A stretch of 20,924 nucleotides of DNA from a virus: positions 1-20,924 of the IMG/VR virus record IMGVR_UViG_3300026519_000074; one strand, 5' to 3'. The stretch's first letter is position 1, and each line of letters begins with the position of its first letter. The notes under the pieces were generated by a model. The model saw nothing but the letters and a program-made list of their open reading frames with translations. It searched no databases and was not told the origin of the DNA. The translations under genes were made by a program, and so were the position numbers. This document shows positions 14,523-20,924 of the stretch, in pieces.

Positions 14523-14858
14523 TTATTGGTTACTGGTCGCTTCAATCTTATCAAGCAAATCAGCTTTTTTATCCGAATCCTCAAAGGCAACAGAATTTTC
14601 TTCCATATACGCTTTTAATTCAGCTACCTTCCAATCAATGGTAGGATCACCTTCAGGAAAAGCATTATCAGATTCAGCAGAAACACCTGCTTCTTTGCGA
14701 GTTATTAACTCTATTTTGCCTTTCTTCAAGCCTCGCTGGTGGCTCTCGGCCATACTCTTGTTTCCTTCAGGAAAAAAAGAACCATCGCTGGCTGCAAAAA
14801 ATGCATCTACTTTTGGATATGCTTTAAAATAAGCTACCGATTTCTTAATGTTGCTCAT
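14523..14858 (-). CDS. Small protein with C-terminal HeH/LEM- or SAP-like domain
   Basis: A 111-residue protein. The N-terminal half begins IKKSVAYFKAYPKVDAFFAASDGSFF, and similar small proteins precede sheath genes in Bacteroidota phages. The C-terminus (75-107), DWKVAELKAYMEENSVAFEDSDKKADLLDKIE, fits a helix-extended-loop-helix (HeH/LEM or SAP) nucleic-acid-binding fold: V-A-E-L-K-A-Y followed by K-K-A-D-L-L. It could bind DNA at the head-tail joint, or act as a head completion or decoration protein; the true role is unknown. It lies between the lysis genes and the sheath, after a 100-base gap containing a long imperfect inverted repeat. Confidence 0.6.
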   Translation of the reverse strand: MSNIKKSVAYFKAYPKVDAFFAASDGSFFPEGNKSMAESHQRGLKKGKIELITRKEAGVSAESDNAFPEGDPTIDWKVAELKAYMEENSVAFEDSDKKADLLDKIEATSNQ

Positions 14859-14876
14859 AACTTCTTTTGTTTTGCC

Positions 14877-14924
14877 TTGTTACGGCAACCCTCCCGATAA
14901 ATCGTGATGGGCTACCGATAACAA
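14877..14924. promoter_or_regulatory. Long imperfect inverted repeat upstream of the HeH-tailed gene
   Basis: The 100-base gap 14859-14958 holds an imperfect dyad. TTGTTA-CGG (14877-14885) pairs with CCG-A-TAACAA (14915-14924), with CCC/GGG inside after a small internal loop, and the centre contains CGATAAATCG. No T-run follows on the minus strand, so it is not a clear terminator. It could be an operator, or a hairpin that separates lysis from tail expression. Confidence 0.45.
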
Positions 14925-14958
14925 AAGCATGGTTAATATTAAATTGCCATAATGGCGT

Positions 14959-15366
14959 TTATTTGTTCTTAAATAGTGTTACTGCTTTTTCAATAGTTCG
15001 CCCACCAAAATAGAAGTACATAATTGTTTTGCCCCAGTTGCCCAGCAACTCCACATAATCAGGATTTACCGTAAACTGAAAATCTCCATAACTCAGGTTG
15101 CCGTCTGCAATGCTGAATAAGGAATAGACCAGGAGAATGAAAATCAACGTCATTGGTCTAATGTTTTTAGAGAGCCAACTGTCGGAGACCATATCGATTT
15201 TATGCCGCTCTGTTAACTGCTCTTGTGCTTTGCTAAACGAGTTGTTTACAATTTCTGTAAAACGCATATTAAGCTTCGCCTTTTCTTCTTTAGTGGTTAT
15301 AAACTTGCCCACTTCACCTAAAAGTGATTTAATGGTGTCGCCTGTTATTTTACTCAAAAACTTCAT
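14959..15366 (-). CDS. Holin-like membrane protein (3TM holin type)
   Basis: A 135-residue protein with an amphipathic N-terminal half (helices around 10-60) and two clear hydrophobic segments, about 70-87 (RPMTLIFILLVYSLFSI) and 105-122 (VELLGNWGKTIMYFYFGG). The motif DSWLSKNIRPMTLIFIL (62-78) is shared with the small phage holin family usually called 3TM holin. The first 60 residues may supply a third, amphipathic membrane segment. It overlaps the amidase gene by four bases (ATGA). It would form the membrane lesion, or control its timing, so that the amidase reaches peptidoglycan. The family assignment is fairly firm; the holin function is by family and context. Confidence 0.75.
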   Translation of the reverse strand: MKFLSKITGDTIKSLLGEVGKFITTKEEKAKLNMRFTEIVNNSFSKAQEQLTERHKIDMVSDSWLSKNIRPMTLIFILLVYSLFSIADGNLSYGDFQFTVNPDYVELLGNWGKTIMYFYFGGRTIEKAVTLFKNK

Positions 15367-15830
15367 AATCCGATATTACTTTCGTTTATGCCAATTTCTC
15401 GGCAAAAAGCTGCCACGTTAAACGAAGGACAAGCTTTTTTGCTTACATCATTATGGCCAATTACTCTTAATTTCTTGTTTCTAAGAATGTTAAATTTGAT
15501 ATAAATGGCTAAAGTTTCTTTTTGTTCACAAGTGCGAGTGTCTTTTGGTTCTCTGGTGCCTTTTTCTGCTCCACCTACATATACAATGTGTCTAGCAATT
15601 CCATTATAACCTCTTGCTCCGTTGCTAACCTCCCAAGGATCTATAATTGCATCCTGGTTCCAATCTATTAGGTTCTCCAGTGTTCCGTCAAGGTGTACCA
15701 TATCGGCATATCCAACCCTTCGCCACCCATTACCCTGTAAATGCCATTTCTCAATATCATCAGATGATACAGGCCGCCCTTCGGGGGTATCGGTGCAGTG
15801 GATAATAAGGTACTTTTGTTTTCGCATCAT
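15363..15830 (-). CDS. Endolysin: N-acetylmuramoyl-L-alanine amidase (T7 lysozyme type)
   Basis: This 155-residue zinc amidase cleaves the bond between N-acetylmuramate and L-alanine in peptidoglycan. All key positions of the Amidase_2 / T7 lysozyme fold are present: His11 in LIIHCTDTP, Tyr41 in VGYADMVHLDG, His126 in VIGHNDVS, Lys132 and Cys134 in KKACPSFNV. The spacing from His126 to Cys134 equals that in T7 lysozyme (122 to 130). There is no signal peptide, so release depends on holins, and its genes are adjacent: the XhlA-like gene upstream (4-base overlap) and the 3TM-type gene downstream (4-base overlap). The start has two ATGs in a row, MM. Confidence 0.93.
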   Translation of the reverse strand: MMRKQKYLIIHCTDTPEGRPVSSDDIEKWHLQGNGWRRVGYADMVHLDGTLENLIDWNQDAIIDPWEVSNGARGYNGIARHIVYVGGAEKGTREPKDTRTCEQKETLAIYIKFNILRNKKLRVIGHNDVSKKACPSFNVAAFCREIGINESNIGL

Positions 15831-16081
15831 TTAATGATTAATTCAAAAGAAATGGCAACTATTGCTGATGCTATTCCTCCGGAGATAAAACCCCACATTA
15901 ACACCTTGGTTTCTATTATATTTACTTTAACGAGTAGCTCTACGTACTTATCGTCATTCGCCTTTAATTCTACCTTTAGATCGTCAAAATCTCTTGCTAA
16001 TTCCCGCATTCGATCGTTAAGCCGAATAATTAGGTCTCTCTGGTTTAACCTTGTAAGGTCTATGGGTTCGTCTTGGCTCAT
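15827..16081 (-). CDS. XhlA-like small holin/haemolysin
   Basis: An 84-residue protein with a charged heptad-like helical N-terminal part (about 13-58, LNQRDLIIRLNDRMRELARDFDDLK) and one C-terminal membrane segment (about 61-81, LMWGFISGGIASAIVAISFEL). This is the layout of the XhlA family, the PBSX protein that helps its amidase lyse cells. It is the first gene of the lysis block, translationally coupled to the amidase. Upstream is a 64-base gap with a perfect 26-bp palindrome. The family assignment is by architecture and neighbours. Confidence 0.75.
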   Translation of the reverse strand: MSQDEPIDLTRLNQRDLIIRLNDRMRELARDFDDLKVELKANDDKYVELLVKVNIIETKVLMWGFISGGIASAIVAISFELIIK

Positions 16082-16094
16082 TTTTCTTTAGTGA

Positions 16095-16120
16095 AGCCCT
16101 CCGTTAGCTAACGGAGGGCT
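16095..16120. terminator. Perfect 26-bp palindrome between capsid and lysis genes
   Basis: The arm AGCCCTCCGTTAG (16095-16107) is followed directly by its exact complement (16108-16120), a GC-rich 13-bp dyad that can form a strong hairpin in RNA. It lies 25 bases after the capsid stop. No T-run follows on the minus strand (TTCACTAAAG), so it may be a partial terminator or an mRNA-stabilising hairpin rather than a classical terminator. A related left arm, CCCTCCGTAGCT, recurs at 12867-12878 before the chaperone gene. Confidence 0.6.
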
Positions 16121-16145
16121 AATCAATTAGAACACTCACTATACG

Positions 16146-17066
16146 TTAACCCGAAATCATAGCACTATGGCCATAATTATAAATTTTGGTACCCACAGCG
16201 TTTCCAGTAAACCTACCCTCATCTTTAGGTGGGTTATTACGAGTATTCCCGCTCATAGGCTTGTAATGCGATGTTAGGTTTAGCAAGGCCTTGATGGTAT
16301 GTGGAGCATAAAATCCAATACTCGAAGGCCTGTCCGTTCCAATAAGAGCAGCACCTTGTGCTATCTTAACATCGGTAACCGAATAGCTAACAGTTTCTTG
16401 ATTCCAGAAGAATTTAAAACCATACTGATCTACAGGCTCACCATTCATGGTCTTTACATAAATGTCTTTAAAGTTTTGATAGTTTAAAGCATCTATGGCT
16501 AAGTCGGTTAAATGCTCTGGGCATAATACCACATACCATTGATTTTGCTTGGTAACTTTAAGCTTATTCAACTCCTCTTTCCAAGTAATTAAATCCCTAA
16601 TAGTAAGCCTTAACACTCCAGCTCCTCTATCGGGCCCCGTTGTACGCAACACAGGCATTTCTGCAAAAGTGCCATTTTCAGGAGATACATTGTGCAATGT
16701 TTTAGCCGTCCAGCTTTCGCTAATAGCAGCTTGGCTGTCTGCAAACAAACGTCCTTTTCTATCCAAGGCACTCGTGCGTATTTCTTCTTTATCGGTTTCA
16801 AAAGGCGAAGTGGACACATATTGCCAAGGAATTACCTGATTTTCAATATCAAACTGCTTCACATCACCATCAAGGTAATCGTCTGCTTTATCCCAATCAA
16901 CCGTAATGGGTGCGCCAATTTTATGAACGATAATGCCAGCCTTGCTAATTGCTGCTTTAGGTGCCGAAGGAATAACAGACATAAAGTCCATTTTTGTATT
17001 CCTTAGCACATTAACCAATTGAGGGAGTATAAACCTATCTATATATTCTCCGGTAGTATAAGCCAT
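16146..17066 (-). CDS. Major capsid protein
   Basis: A 306-residue protein that directly follows the prohead protease gene, as the coat protein does in most tailed phages. It begins MAYTTGEYIDRFILPQLVNVLR, followed by a hydrophobic alpha/beta mix consistent with an HK97-type coat. Features include DADSQ-like AIS segments, ITWKEELNKLKVTKQNQWYVVLCPEHLTDLAIDALN (an A-domain type stretch, about 155-190), and a C-terminal YAPHTIKALLNLTSHYKPMSGN. There are no signal or membrane segments. The leader is A/T-rich with no Shine-Dalgarno, as expected for a highly expressed Bacteroidota gene. A perfect palindrome follows the stop. The identity rests on length and position, as I cannot quote a named family. 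Confidence 0.78.
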   Translation of the reverse strand: MAYTTGEYIDRFILPQLVNVLRNTKMDFMSVIPSAPKAAISKAGIIVHKIGAPITVDWDKADDYLDGDVKQFDIENQVIPWQYVSTSPFETDKEEIRTSALDRKGRLFADSQAAISESWTAKTLHNVSPENGTFAEMPVLRTTGPDRGAGVLRLTIRDLITWKEELNKLKVTKQNQWYVVLCPEHLTDLAIDALNYQNFKDIYVKTMNGEPVDQYGFKFFWNQETVSYSVTDVKIAQGAALIGTDRPSSIGFYAPHTIKALLNLTSHYKPMSGNTRNNPPKDEGRFTGNAVGTKIYNYGHSAMISG

Positions 17067-17111
17067 GTTAAATTATTTTATTGTTAAGTCTTGTTTTAAA
17101 TATTTGCAGCC

Positions 17112-17579
17112 TTAGCCGTTTTTAACGTTTCCGTATTCTGCATTAAATAATGCTTCAAAAGCTTTGGGGTCTTTCTCCTCCAACTCTTTGCGCTCATTCG
17201 GGGTTAAATCCTCCCATGTTTTTTTAGAGCTTTCAGTGTTTTCACCTTTAAGCGCAGCGATTAGTTCGGATAATCGAAAATCTTTAACCTCGTTACCACC
17301 GCCTGCCTGTGCTGCTGCATCTGGCAATAAATCCATACAAGCATCAATATCAGCTTCTGCCAATTTTTTCATGCTTGCTTCATTTTCTTTGGTTACAACC
17401 CCTGCTTTTTTGCCAAGGGTTAAAAAAGAAGCCACCATTTTTTCTTTGGTTTTTTCGTTTCCTTGGGGTTTTTCGTTGGCTTTAGCTTTGGTTTCTAAAG
17501 CGGTTAATGCTGCTTCAATTTGTTCTTCGGTGGCATCTTCTGCCAAACCAAGTCGTTTAATTAATTTTGATTTATCCAT
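17112..17579 (-). other. Possible internally started scaffold protein nested in the protease gene
   Basis: Within the protease/scaffold gene an ATG (17579-17577) begins MDKSKLIKRLGLAEDATEEQ, preceded by GAAGAGAAA. The product would be 155 residues of highly charged, helical sequence without the protease domain, ending at the same stop. Mu (I/Z) and lambda (C/Nu3) make separate scaffolds from such nested starts. Only the ATG and the domain boundary are visible; use of the start is inference. Confidence 0.4.
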
Positions 17580-18212
17580 TTTCTCTTCAGTTTCATAATT
17601 TGTTGCTAATTTTTCATTATAGTATGCCGCCATTTCTTCAAAAGAAGCCTCGGTACTTGTTTTAGACTTCTTTTCGTTTGGAATAACTTCATCAACAAGT
17701 CCAACTTTTTTGGCCTCCTCGGCAGTAAACCATTTGTCCTCACCTTCCTTCATCCAGTTATCAAGAATCCATTGTTTATCCTTTCCTGTTTTACTGGCAT
17801 ACAACTCAGCTAAGTCATTGTTTAGTGTTTTTAGTAAATTTCCGTAATTGATTATTTTATTGGCACTACCAGACACTCCACCACTTCCTTGATGAATCAT
17901 TATTCTTGTTCCTTTCATCATGGCCGAATGCCCAGTTGAAATTGCGATGGCAGAACCCATGCTAGCAGCAACACCATCTACAATAGAGCCTGTTTCCAGC
18001 TCTGATGCAGATATTACCGAATTAACAGCAACACCTTCAAACATTGCACCACCAGGGCAATGAATCCTAAATACAACTTTTTTAAAACCCTGCCTTTTAG
18101 CCATTTCTAAAGATTTAGAAATATCTAAAGCGTTAATCCTTCCCCATTCCGACACGGTTCCATATAACCTCACCTCGGCTACGCTTTTCGATTTTGCAGT
18201 TAAATTAAACAT
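17112..18212 (-). CDS. ClpP-type prohead protease with C-terminal scaffold region
   Basis: From the ATG at 18212 the protein is 366 residues. Residues about 10-177 form a ClpP-like serine protease. The catalytic triad is visible: Ser84 in GVAASMGSA, His107 in RIMIHQG, and Asp159 in EDKWFTAEEA, followed by GLVDEV as in ClpP. Residues about 185-366 are charged and helical, including ALTALETKAKANEKPQGNEK, as expected for an internal scaffold region. The protein would shape the procapsid and then cleave the scaffold and coat. A TTG at 18302 would add 30 residues, but these contain no conserved feature and lie over the divergent control region, so the ATG is preferred. The capsid gene follows after 45 bases. 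Confidence 0.88.
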   Translation of the reverse strand: MFNLTAKSKSVAEVRLYGTVSEWGRINALDISKSLEMAKRQGFKKVVFRIHCPGGAMFEGVAVNSVISASELETGSIVDGVAASMGSAIAISTGHSAMMKGTRIMIHQGSGGVSGSANKIINYGNLLKTLNNDLAELYASKTGKDKQWILDNWMKEGEDKWFTAEEAKKVGLVDEVIPNEKKSKTSTEASFEEMAAYYNEKLATNYETEEKMDKSKLIKRLGLAEDATEEQIEAALTALETKAKANEKPQGNEKTKEKMVASFLTLGKKAGVVTKENEASMKKLAEADIDACMDLLPDAAAQAGGGNEVKDFRLSELIAALKGENTESSKKTWEDLTPNERKELEEKDPKAFEALFNAEYGNVKNG

Positions 18213-18424
18213 ACATTGTGTTAATTGGTGTTTAGTACACGAAGTACCAAATTTGATGGCATACACAAGTTTTTGCAATAAAAAAACAGATGTGTTTACC
18301 AATTTGGTCGATATTAGCTCCTATTTGGTGTCAAATTCGCACCTAATAGGTCGAGCCATCGCCTTTTTGCTTTAAAAACAAGATTCAATCTTTCAACTTT
18401 ACAGCTGTTAACTAATTACAACCT
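18213..18424. promoter_or_regulatory. Divergent control region with operator-like dyads
   Basis: This 212-base interval separates the divergent protease and terminase genes, so it must serve both transcripts. It contains ACCAAAT (18246-18252), the 11-bp palindrome ACCAATTTGGT (18298-18308), and ATTTGGT again at 18323-18329, exactly 21 bp from the first ATTTGGT (18302-18308), two helical turns. A larger dyad, CCTATTTGGTG (18320-18330) with CACCTAATAGG (18340-18350), encloses a 9-base loop. GGTCGA occurs at 18306-18311 and 18349-18354. No exact Bacteroidota TAnnTTTG promoter was found. Late-gene activator or repressor binding is inferred. Confidence 0.6.
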
Positions 18425-18868
18425 ATGAAGGATCACGAAGCCGCACAGATATTATATAACAACGACATACCCGGCAAAGCAATAGCCCGCACCATTAAGG
18501 TAAGTGAGCAAACCGTTACCAGTTGGAAGAAGAAATATGGCTGGGAAAAGAAAAAAACACTAAAAGCCCTAGCGAGCGAAACAGCCGAAGAAGCCTTGTG
18601 GGAGTTAATTAATTACCAGCTTTCCGCCATTAAAAAGAAAAAAGAAGGCTGGGAAAAACGTGGCGAACCCGTGCTTATAGATAAAGGAGACATAGATGCG
18701 TTAGCCAAAATGTTTAGTGCCGTAAAAGGCAAACAACTGGAATGGAGCAATTATGTTAAAGTTTGCCGAGAGTTGGTTGATTACATTCGAAAAGAAGATT
18801 TGGAGCTTGCCAAGCAAATTTTAGAACACGTAGAGATTTTTCTTAATAATAAGCGTAAAGAGTTATGA
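18425..18868 (+). CDS. Terminase small subunit
   Basis: A 147-residue DNA-packaging protein that would recognise phage DNA and present it to the large subunit. The N-terminus (4-45) contains a helix-turn-helix, HEAAQILYNNDIPGKAIARTIKVSEQTVTSWKKKYGW, the usual arrangement in small terminases. A central lysine-rich helical part (LSAIKKKKEGWEKRGEP) and a C-terminal helical region (KVCRELVDYIRKEDLELAKQILEHVEIF) would form the oligomer. The ATGA overlap with the next gene (18865-18868) indicates translational coupling to the large terminase. It starts the rightward unit from the divergent control region. Confidence 0.83.
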   Translation: MKDHEAAQILYNNDIPGKAIARTIKVSEQTVTSWKKKYGWEKKKTLKALASETAEEALWELINYQLSAIKKKKEGWEKRGEPVLIDKGDIDALAKMFSAVKGKQLEWSNYVKVCRELVDYIRKEDLELAKQILEHVEIFLNNKRKEL

Positions 18869-20466
18869 ACAGGCAGGACAAGGAATGGCTCGCTTGGCTT
18901 GAATTAAGCAAACGAATTGGCGAACAAACCGAACCCATTAAGGATGAATCTGAAAAAGATAAACATGCGAGAGTAATACGCTTGCTTAAAGTTGCCAATT
19001 TTGAAGCCTTCTGCGAATTTTATTTTCCTCATTATATAGATAGCAAGTTTGGCTGGTTTCACAAACAAGCGGCTCGCAAAATACTAGGTTCTAACAACGT
19101 TTTTTCGGTGTTAGAATGGGCGAGAGAACACGCCAAGTCGGTATTTGCCGATGTGTTTATCCCAGCATGGTTACTTGCCAACAAACAGCTTACAGGAATG
19201 ATATTAGGCTCAGACATTGAGCCTAAAGCCAATAAATTAATTGGCGACTTAGAAGCAGAGCTGCGTAACAATAAACGCTTTATAGATGATTTTGGCGACC
19301 AAAATATACTAGGAAGTTGGAAAAATGGACATTTTCAAACAAGCAGCGGTGTGGGCTTTTGGGCGTTTGGTATTGGCCAAAACCCGGCTGGCGTGCGAGA
19401 AGGAGCCAACAGACCAAATTATGGCGTTATAGATGATGCCTCCAGCAAAAAGAAAGCTAAGAACCAACAGCTTGTAAAAGAGGATTTAGATTGGATATTG
19501 GGCGAATTTATGGGCTGCCTTTCTATTAAAGGTAAACGATTTGTATTTGCTAATAACCGAACGGCCAAAAACGACCTTACTGCCCATATTGTAGGCGATA
19601 TTGAAGAAACAGACCCCAAGCGTGAAGGAATAGTACATATTAAGGTGTTCGCAACCGAAGACCCTAAAACGCATAAATTACTAACTATTGTTAATGGCGG
19701 TGTGCCTGCATGGAAAGAAAGATACACCTTAAAGCACCTTGAAACACGGGTGGCAGAAATGGGATACCGCAACTCGATGCGCCAGTTTTACCACCAACAT
19801 ATAGAAGATGGCAATGTGTTTTTGCCCGAACACCTGCCATGGGGCAAAATGTTGCCGCTTGGCAAGTACGATGCACTAATTGTATATAACGACCCCTCTT
19901 TTAAAGGCGCAAAAAGTAACGATTTTAAAGCCGTGGTGCTTATAGGTAAAATTGGTTACCGCTACCATATACTTTGGGCGTGGGTAAGGCAAGCCAGTCG
20001 TGGAGCTATGGTAAGTGCCCATTACGATATTAACGAAATAATTACCAACAAAGCCAAGGTAATTGAAATTGAAGGAGCCACCTTGCGTGAGGTGCTTTGC
20101 CGCCACTATATGGAGGCCAACTTTATGCAAGACATGCTGTTGGAAGAATATGTTATTGAAGGCGAGGCTAGGAATTACCAATTAAGAATACGAGCCGATA
20201 AGCGCAAAAAGCCCGATAAAACGGGTAGAATAGAAGATTTAAGCCCAGTAGCGGAGCGTGGATATTTAATCTTCAATGAAAAGCTTCGAAAAAACCCAGA
20301 TATGAATACGCTTAGAGATCAGTTTTTATCCTTCCCCAGCGGCCACGATGACGGCCCCGATGCGGTAGAAGGTGGAATATGGCTACTTAATAGGCAACAC
20401 ACTACTGGTCGTAGAAAAACAGGAAGGTCAGGCGGCTACACAAAAAACAATAAACGAGCGGCATAA
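18865..20466 (+). CDS. Terminase large subunit
   Basis: A 533-residue packaging motor. ATPase domain: a deviant Walker A, AREHAKSV (86-93), in which the usual Gly before Lys is Ala, and Walker B YGVIDD (186-191). Nuclease domain (RNase H-like, about 330-505): first acidic residue Asp343 in YNDPSFKG, and the C-terminal cluster GHDDGPDAVEG (493-503) with Asp495, Asp496 and Asp499. The final 30 residues are basic (GRRKTGRSGG) as in many large terminases, possibly for portal or DNA contact. The sequence type resembles the Mu gp28-like group of terminases. It is coupled to the small subunit by an ATGA overlap. The next gene starts 90 bases later. Confidence 0.94.
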   Translation: MNRQDKEWLAWLELSKRIGEQTEPIKDESEKDKHARVIRLLKVANFEAFCEFYFPHYIDSKFGWFHKQAARKILGSNNVFSVLEWAREHAKSVFADVFIPAWLLANKQLTGMILGSDIEPKANKLIGDLEAELRNNKRFIDDFGDQNILGSWKNGHFQTSSGVGFWAFGIGQNPAGVREGANRPNYGVIDDASSKKKAKNQQLVKEDLDWILGEFMGCLSIKGKRFVFANNRTAKNDLTAHIVGDIEETDPKREGIVHIKVFATEDPKTHKLLTIVNGGVPAWKERYTLKHLETRVAEMGYRNSMRQFYHQHIEDGNVFLPEHLPWGKMLPLGKYDALIVYNDPSFKGAKSNDFKAVVLIGKIGYRYHILWAWVRQASRGAMVSAHYDINEIITNKAKVIEIEGATLREVLCRHYMEANFMQDMLLEEYVIEGEARNYQLRIRADKRKKPDKTGRIEDLSPVAERGYLIFNEKLRKNPDMNTLRDQFLSFPSGHDDGPDAVEGGIWLLNRQHTTGRRKTGRSGGYTKNNKRAA

Positions 20467-20556
20467 ATAGATGTTAGATGATTAGACAAAAGACATAAGA
20501 TAAACATAAGCAGCTGTGGACTAAAAGCCGTGGTCTGTGGACAAATAAAATAACCA

Positions 20557-20924
20557 ATGAGCACCTTTATAACAAAAGCAGACTATCTGCTACATATTAC
20601 CGACCAACGGATCAATCAAATAATTGAAGATACCGATGCCATTTTAGATGATGCAGAGGACACCGCTATTGCGGTAGTAAAAGATGCGCTAAAGGCACGT
20701 TACGATGTGGACACCATTTTTGCTGCTGTTGGTGCAGCTCGTGCAAAAAATGTAATGCTCTGGGTTAAGCGGCTTGCCATCTATTATATATACGATAGAA
20801 TACCGGATGACTTAGTGCCGGAGCGGGTTGTGAAAAATTACAACGAAATAATGGATCACCTGGAAGCCATTAGCGATGGCAAACGATCGGTTGATTTGCC
20901 CATACTTATTGATGAAGATGGCAA
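20557..20924 (+). CDS. Mu gp36-like (DUF1320-type) head-completion protein, cut by the window end
   Basis: The open frame starts at ATG 20557 (MSTFITKADYLLHITDQRI) and runs off the window after 122 codons. It shows the DUF1320 / Mu gp36 pattern: a start of the form F-x-T-x-x-D-Y, helices with IIEDTDAILDDAEDTAIAVVKDALKARYDVD, then KNVMLWVKRLAIYYIYDRIP and VVKNYNEIMDHLEAISDGKRSVDLP. The family is about 130-150 residues, so little is missing. Proteins of this group resemble gp6/gp15-type head-tail connectors. Here it follows the terminase genes rather than the coat gene, unlike in Mu. It lies 90 bases after the terminase stop. Confidence 0.8.
   Translation, partial: MSTFITKADYLLHITDQRINQIIEDTDAILDDAEDTAIAVVKDALKARYDVDTIFAAVGAARAKNVMLWVKRLAIYYIYDRIPDDLVPERVVKNYNEIMDHLEAISDGKRSVDLPILIDEDG

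Noticed and set aside
16610-16819. Minus-strand frame overlapping the capsid gene in another frame
   Set aside because: Basic, cysteine-rich translation without recognisable pattern; explained as a shadow of the capsid gene.
18213-18302. N-terminal 30-residue extension of the prohead protease from a TTG start
   Set aside because: Rare start codon, no protease-like sequence in those residues, and it would cover the operator-like region; the ATG at 18212 precedes the conserved part.
20467-20556. Possible small gene or terminator between the large terminase and gp36-like genes
   Set aside because: Only a short repeat (CTGTGGAC twice) is seen; no start with an open frame of useful length and no stem with a T-run.

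Overview
The window looks like most of the late (structural) region of a contractile-tailed phage or prophage of a Bacteroidota host, probably Flavobacteriia or Cytophagia-like. I infer the host from several things. The DNA is AT-rich, and most genes lack a Shine-Dalgarno sequence and instead have A/T-rich leaders. The tail sheath, tube, TMP-adjacent, gp25-like, LysM-like and baseplate J/I-like proteins also resemble the divergent tail set I know from Bacteroidota phages. No integrase, transposase, repressor, tRNA, rRNA or CRISPR array is visible. Whether this is an integrated prophage or a free phage cannot be decided from the window.

Layout. Two transcription units diverge from about 18213-18424. 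Rightward (+) run the small terminase, the large terminase and a Mu gp36-like (DUF1320-type) protein cut by the window end; a portal gene would be expected just beyond. Leftward (-) runs an almost unbroken operon of about 18 kb. Its head part is a ClpP-type prohead protease with a scaffold-like C-terminal half, then the major capsid protein. A lysis block follows: XhlA-like holin, T7-lysozyme-type amidase, second holin-like membrane protein. Then come a small HeH/SAP-tailed protein, sheath, tube, tail assembly chaperone with a -1 frameshift extension, tape measure protein, a TMP-adjacent baseplate protein, hub, spike, gp25-like wedge and LysM-like protein. The operon then holds a large fibre, a virion-type serine hydrolase with an FN3 domain, an unknown small protein, baseplate J-like and I-like proteins and a second fibre. 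It ends with a lipoprotein and a D12-class adenine methyltransferase. Two 20-bp direct repeats follow the methyltransferase stop at the extreme left.

How the genes work together: terminase packages DNA into a protease-matured capsid; sheath, tube, TMP and baseplate make a contractile tail; two fibres plus the hydrolase form the host-recognition apparatus; amidase and holins lyse the cell; the lipoprotein and methyltransferase are likely accessory genes for exclusion of other phages and DNA modification. The head gene types (gp36-like, protease/scaffold) and the terminal methyltransferase recall Mu-like phages, but the divergent layout is different.

The strongest observation beyond plain annotation is an A AAA AAG slippery heptamer (minus strand, 12170-12164) two codons before the stop of the tail chaperone gene. 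It opens a 57-residue -1 extension exactly where the lambda G/GT-type frameshift lies. A strong intrinsic terminator sits between this gene and the TMP gene. The chaperone also has an in-frame signal-peptide-like N-terminus. Other points of interest are the virion hydrolase, the dyad-rich divergent control region, the terminal repeats and the lipoprotein. No stretch above 300 bases lacks a gene.
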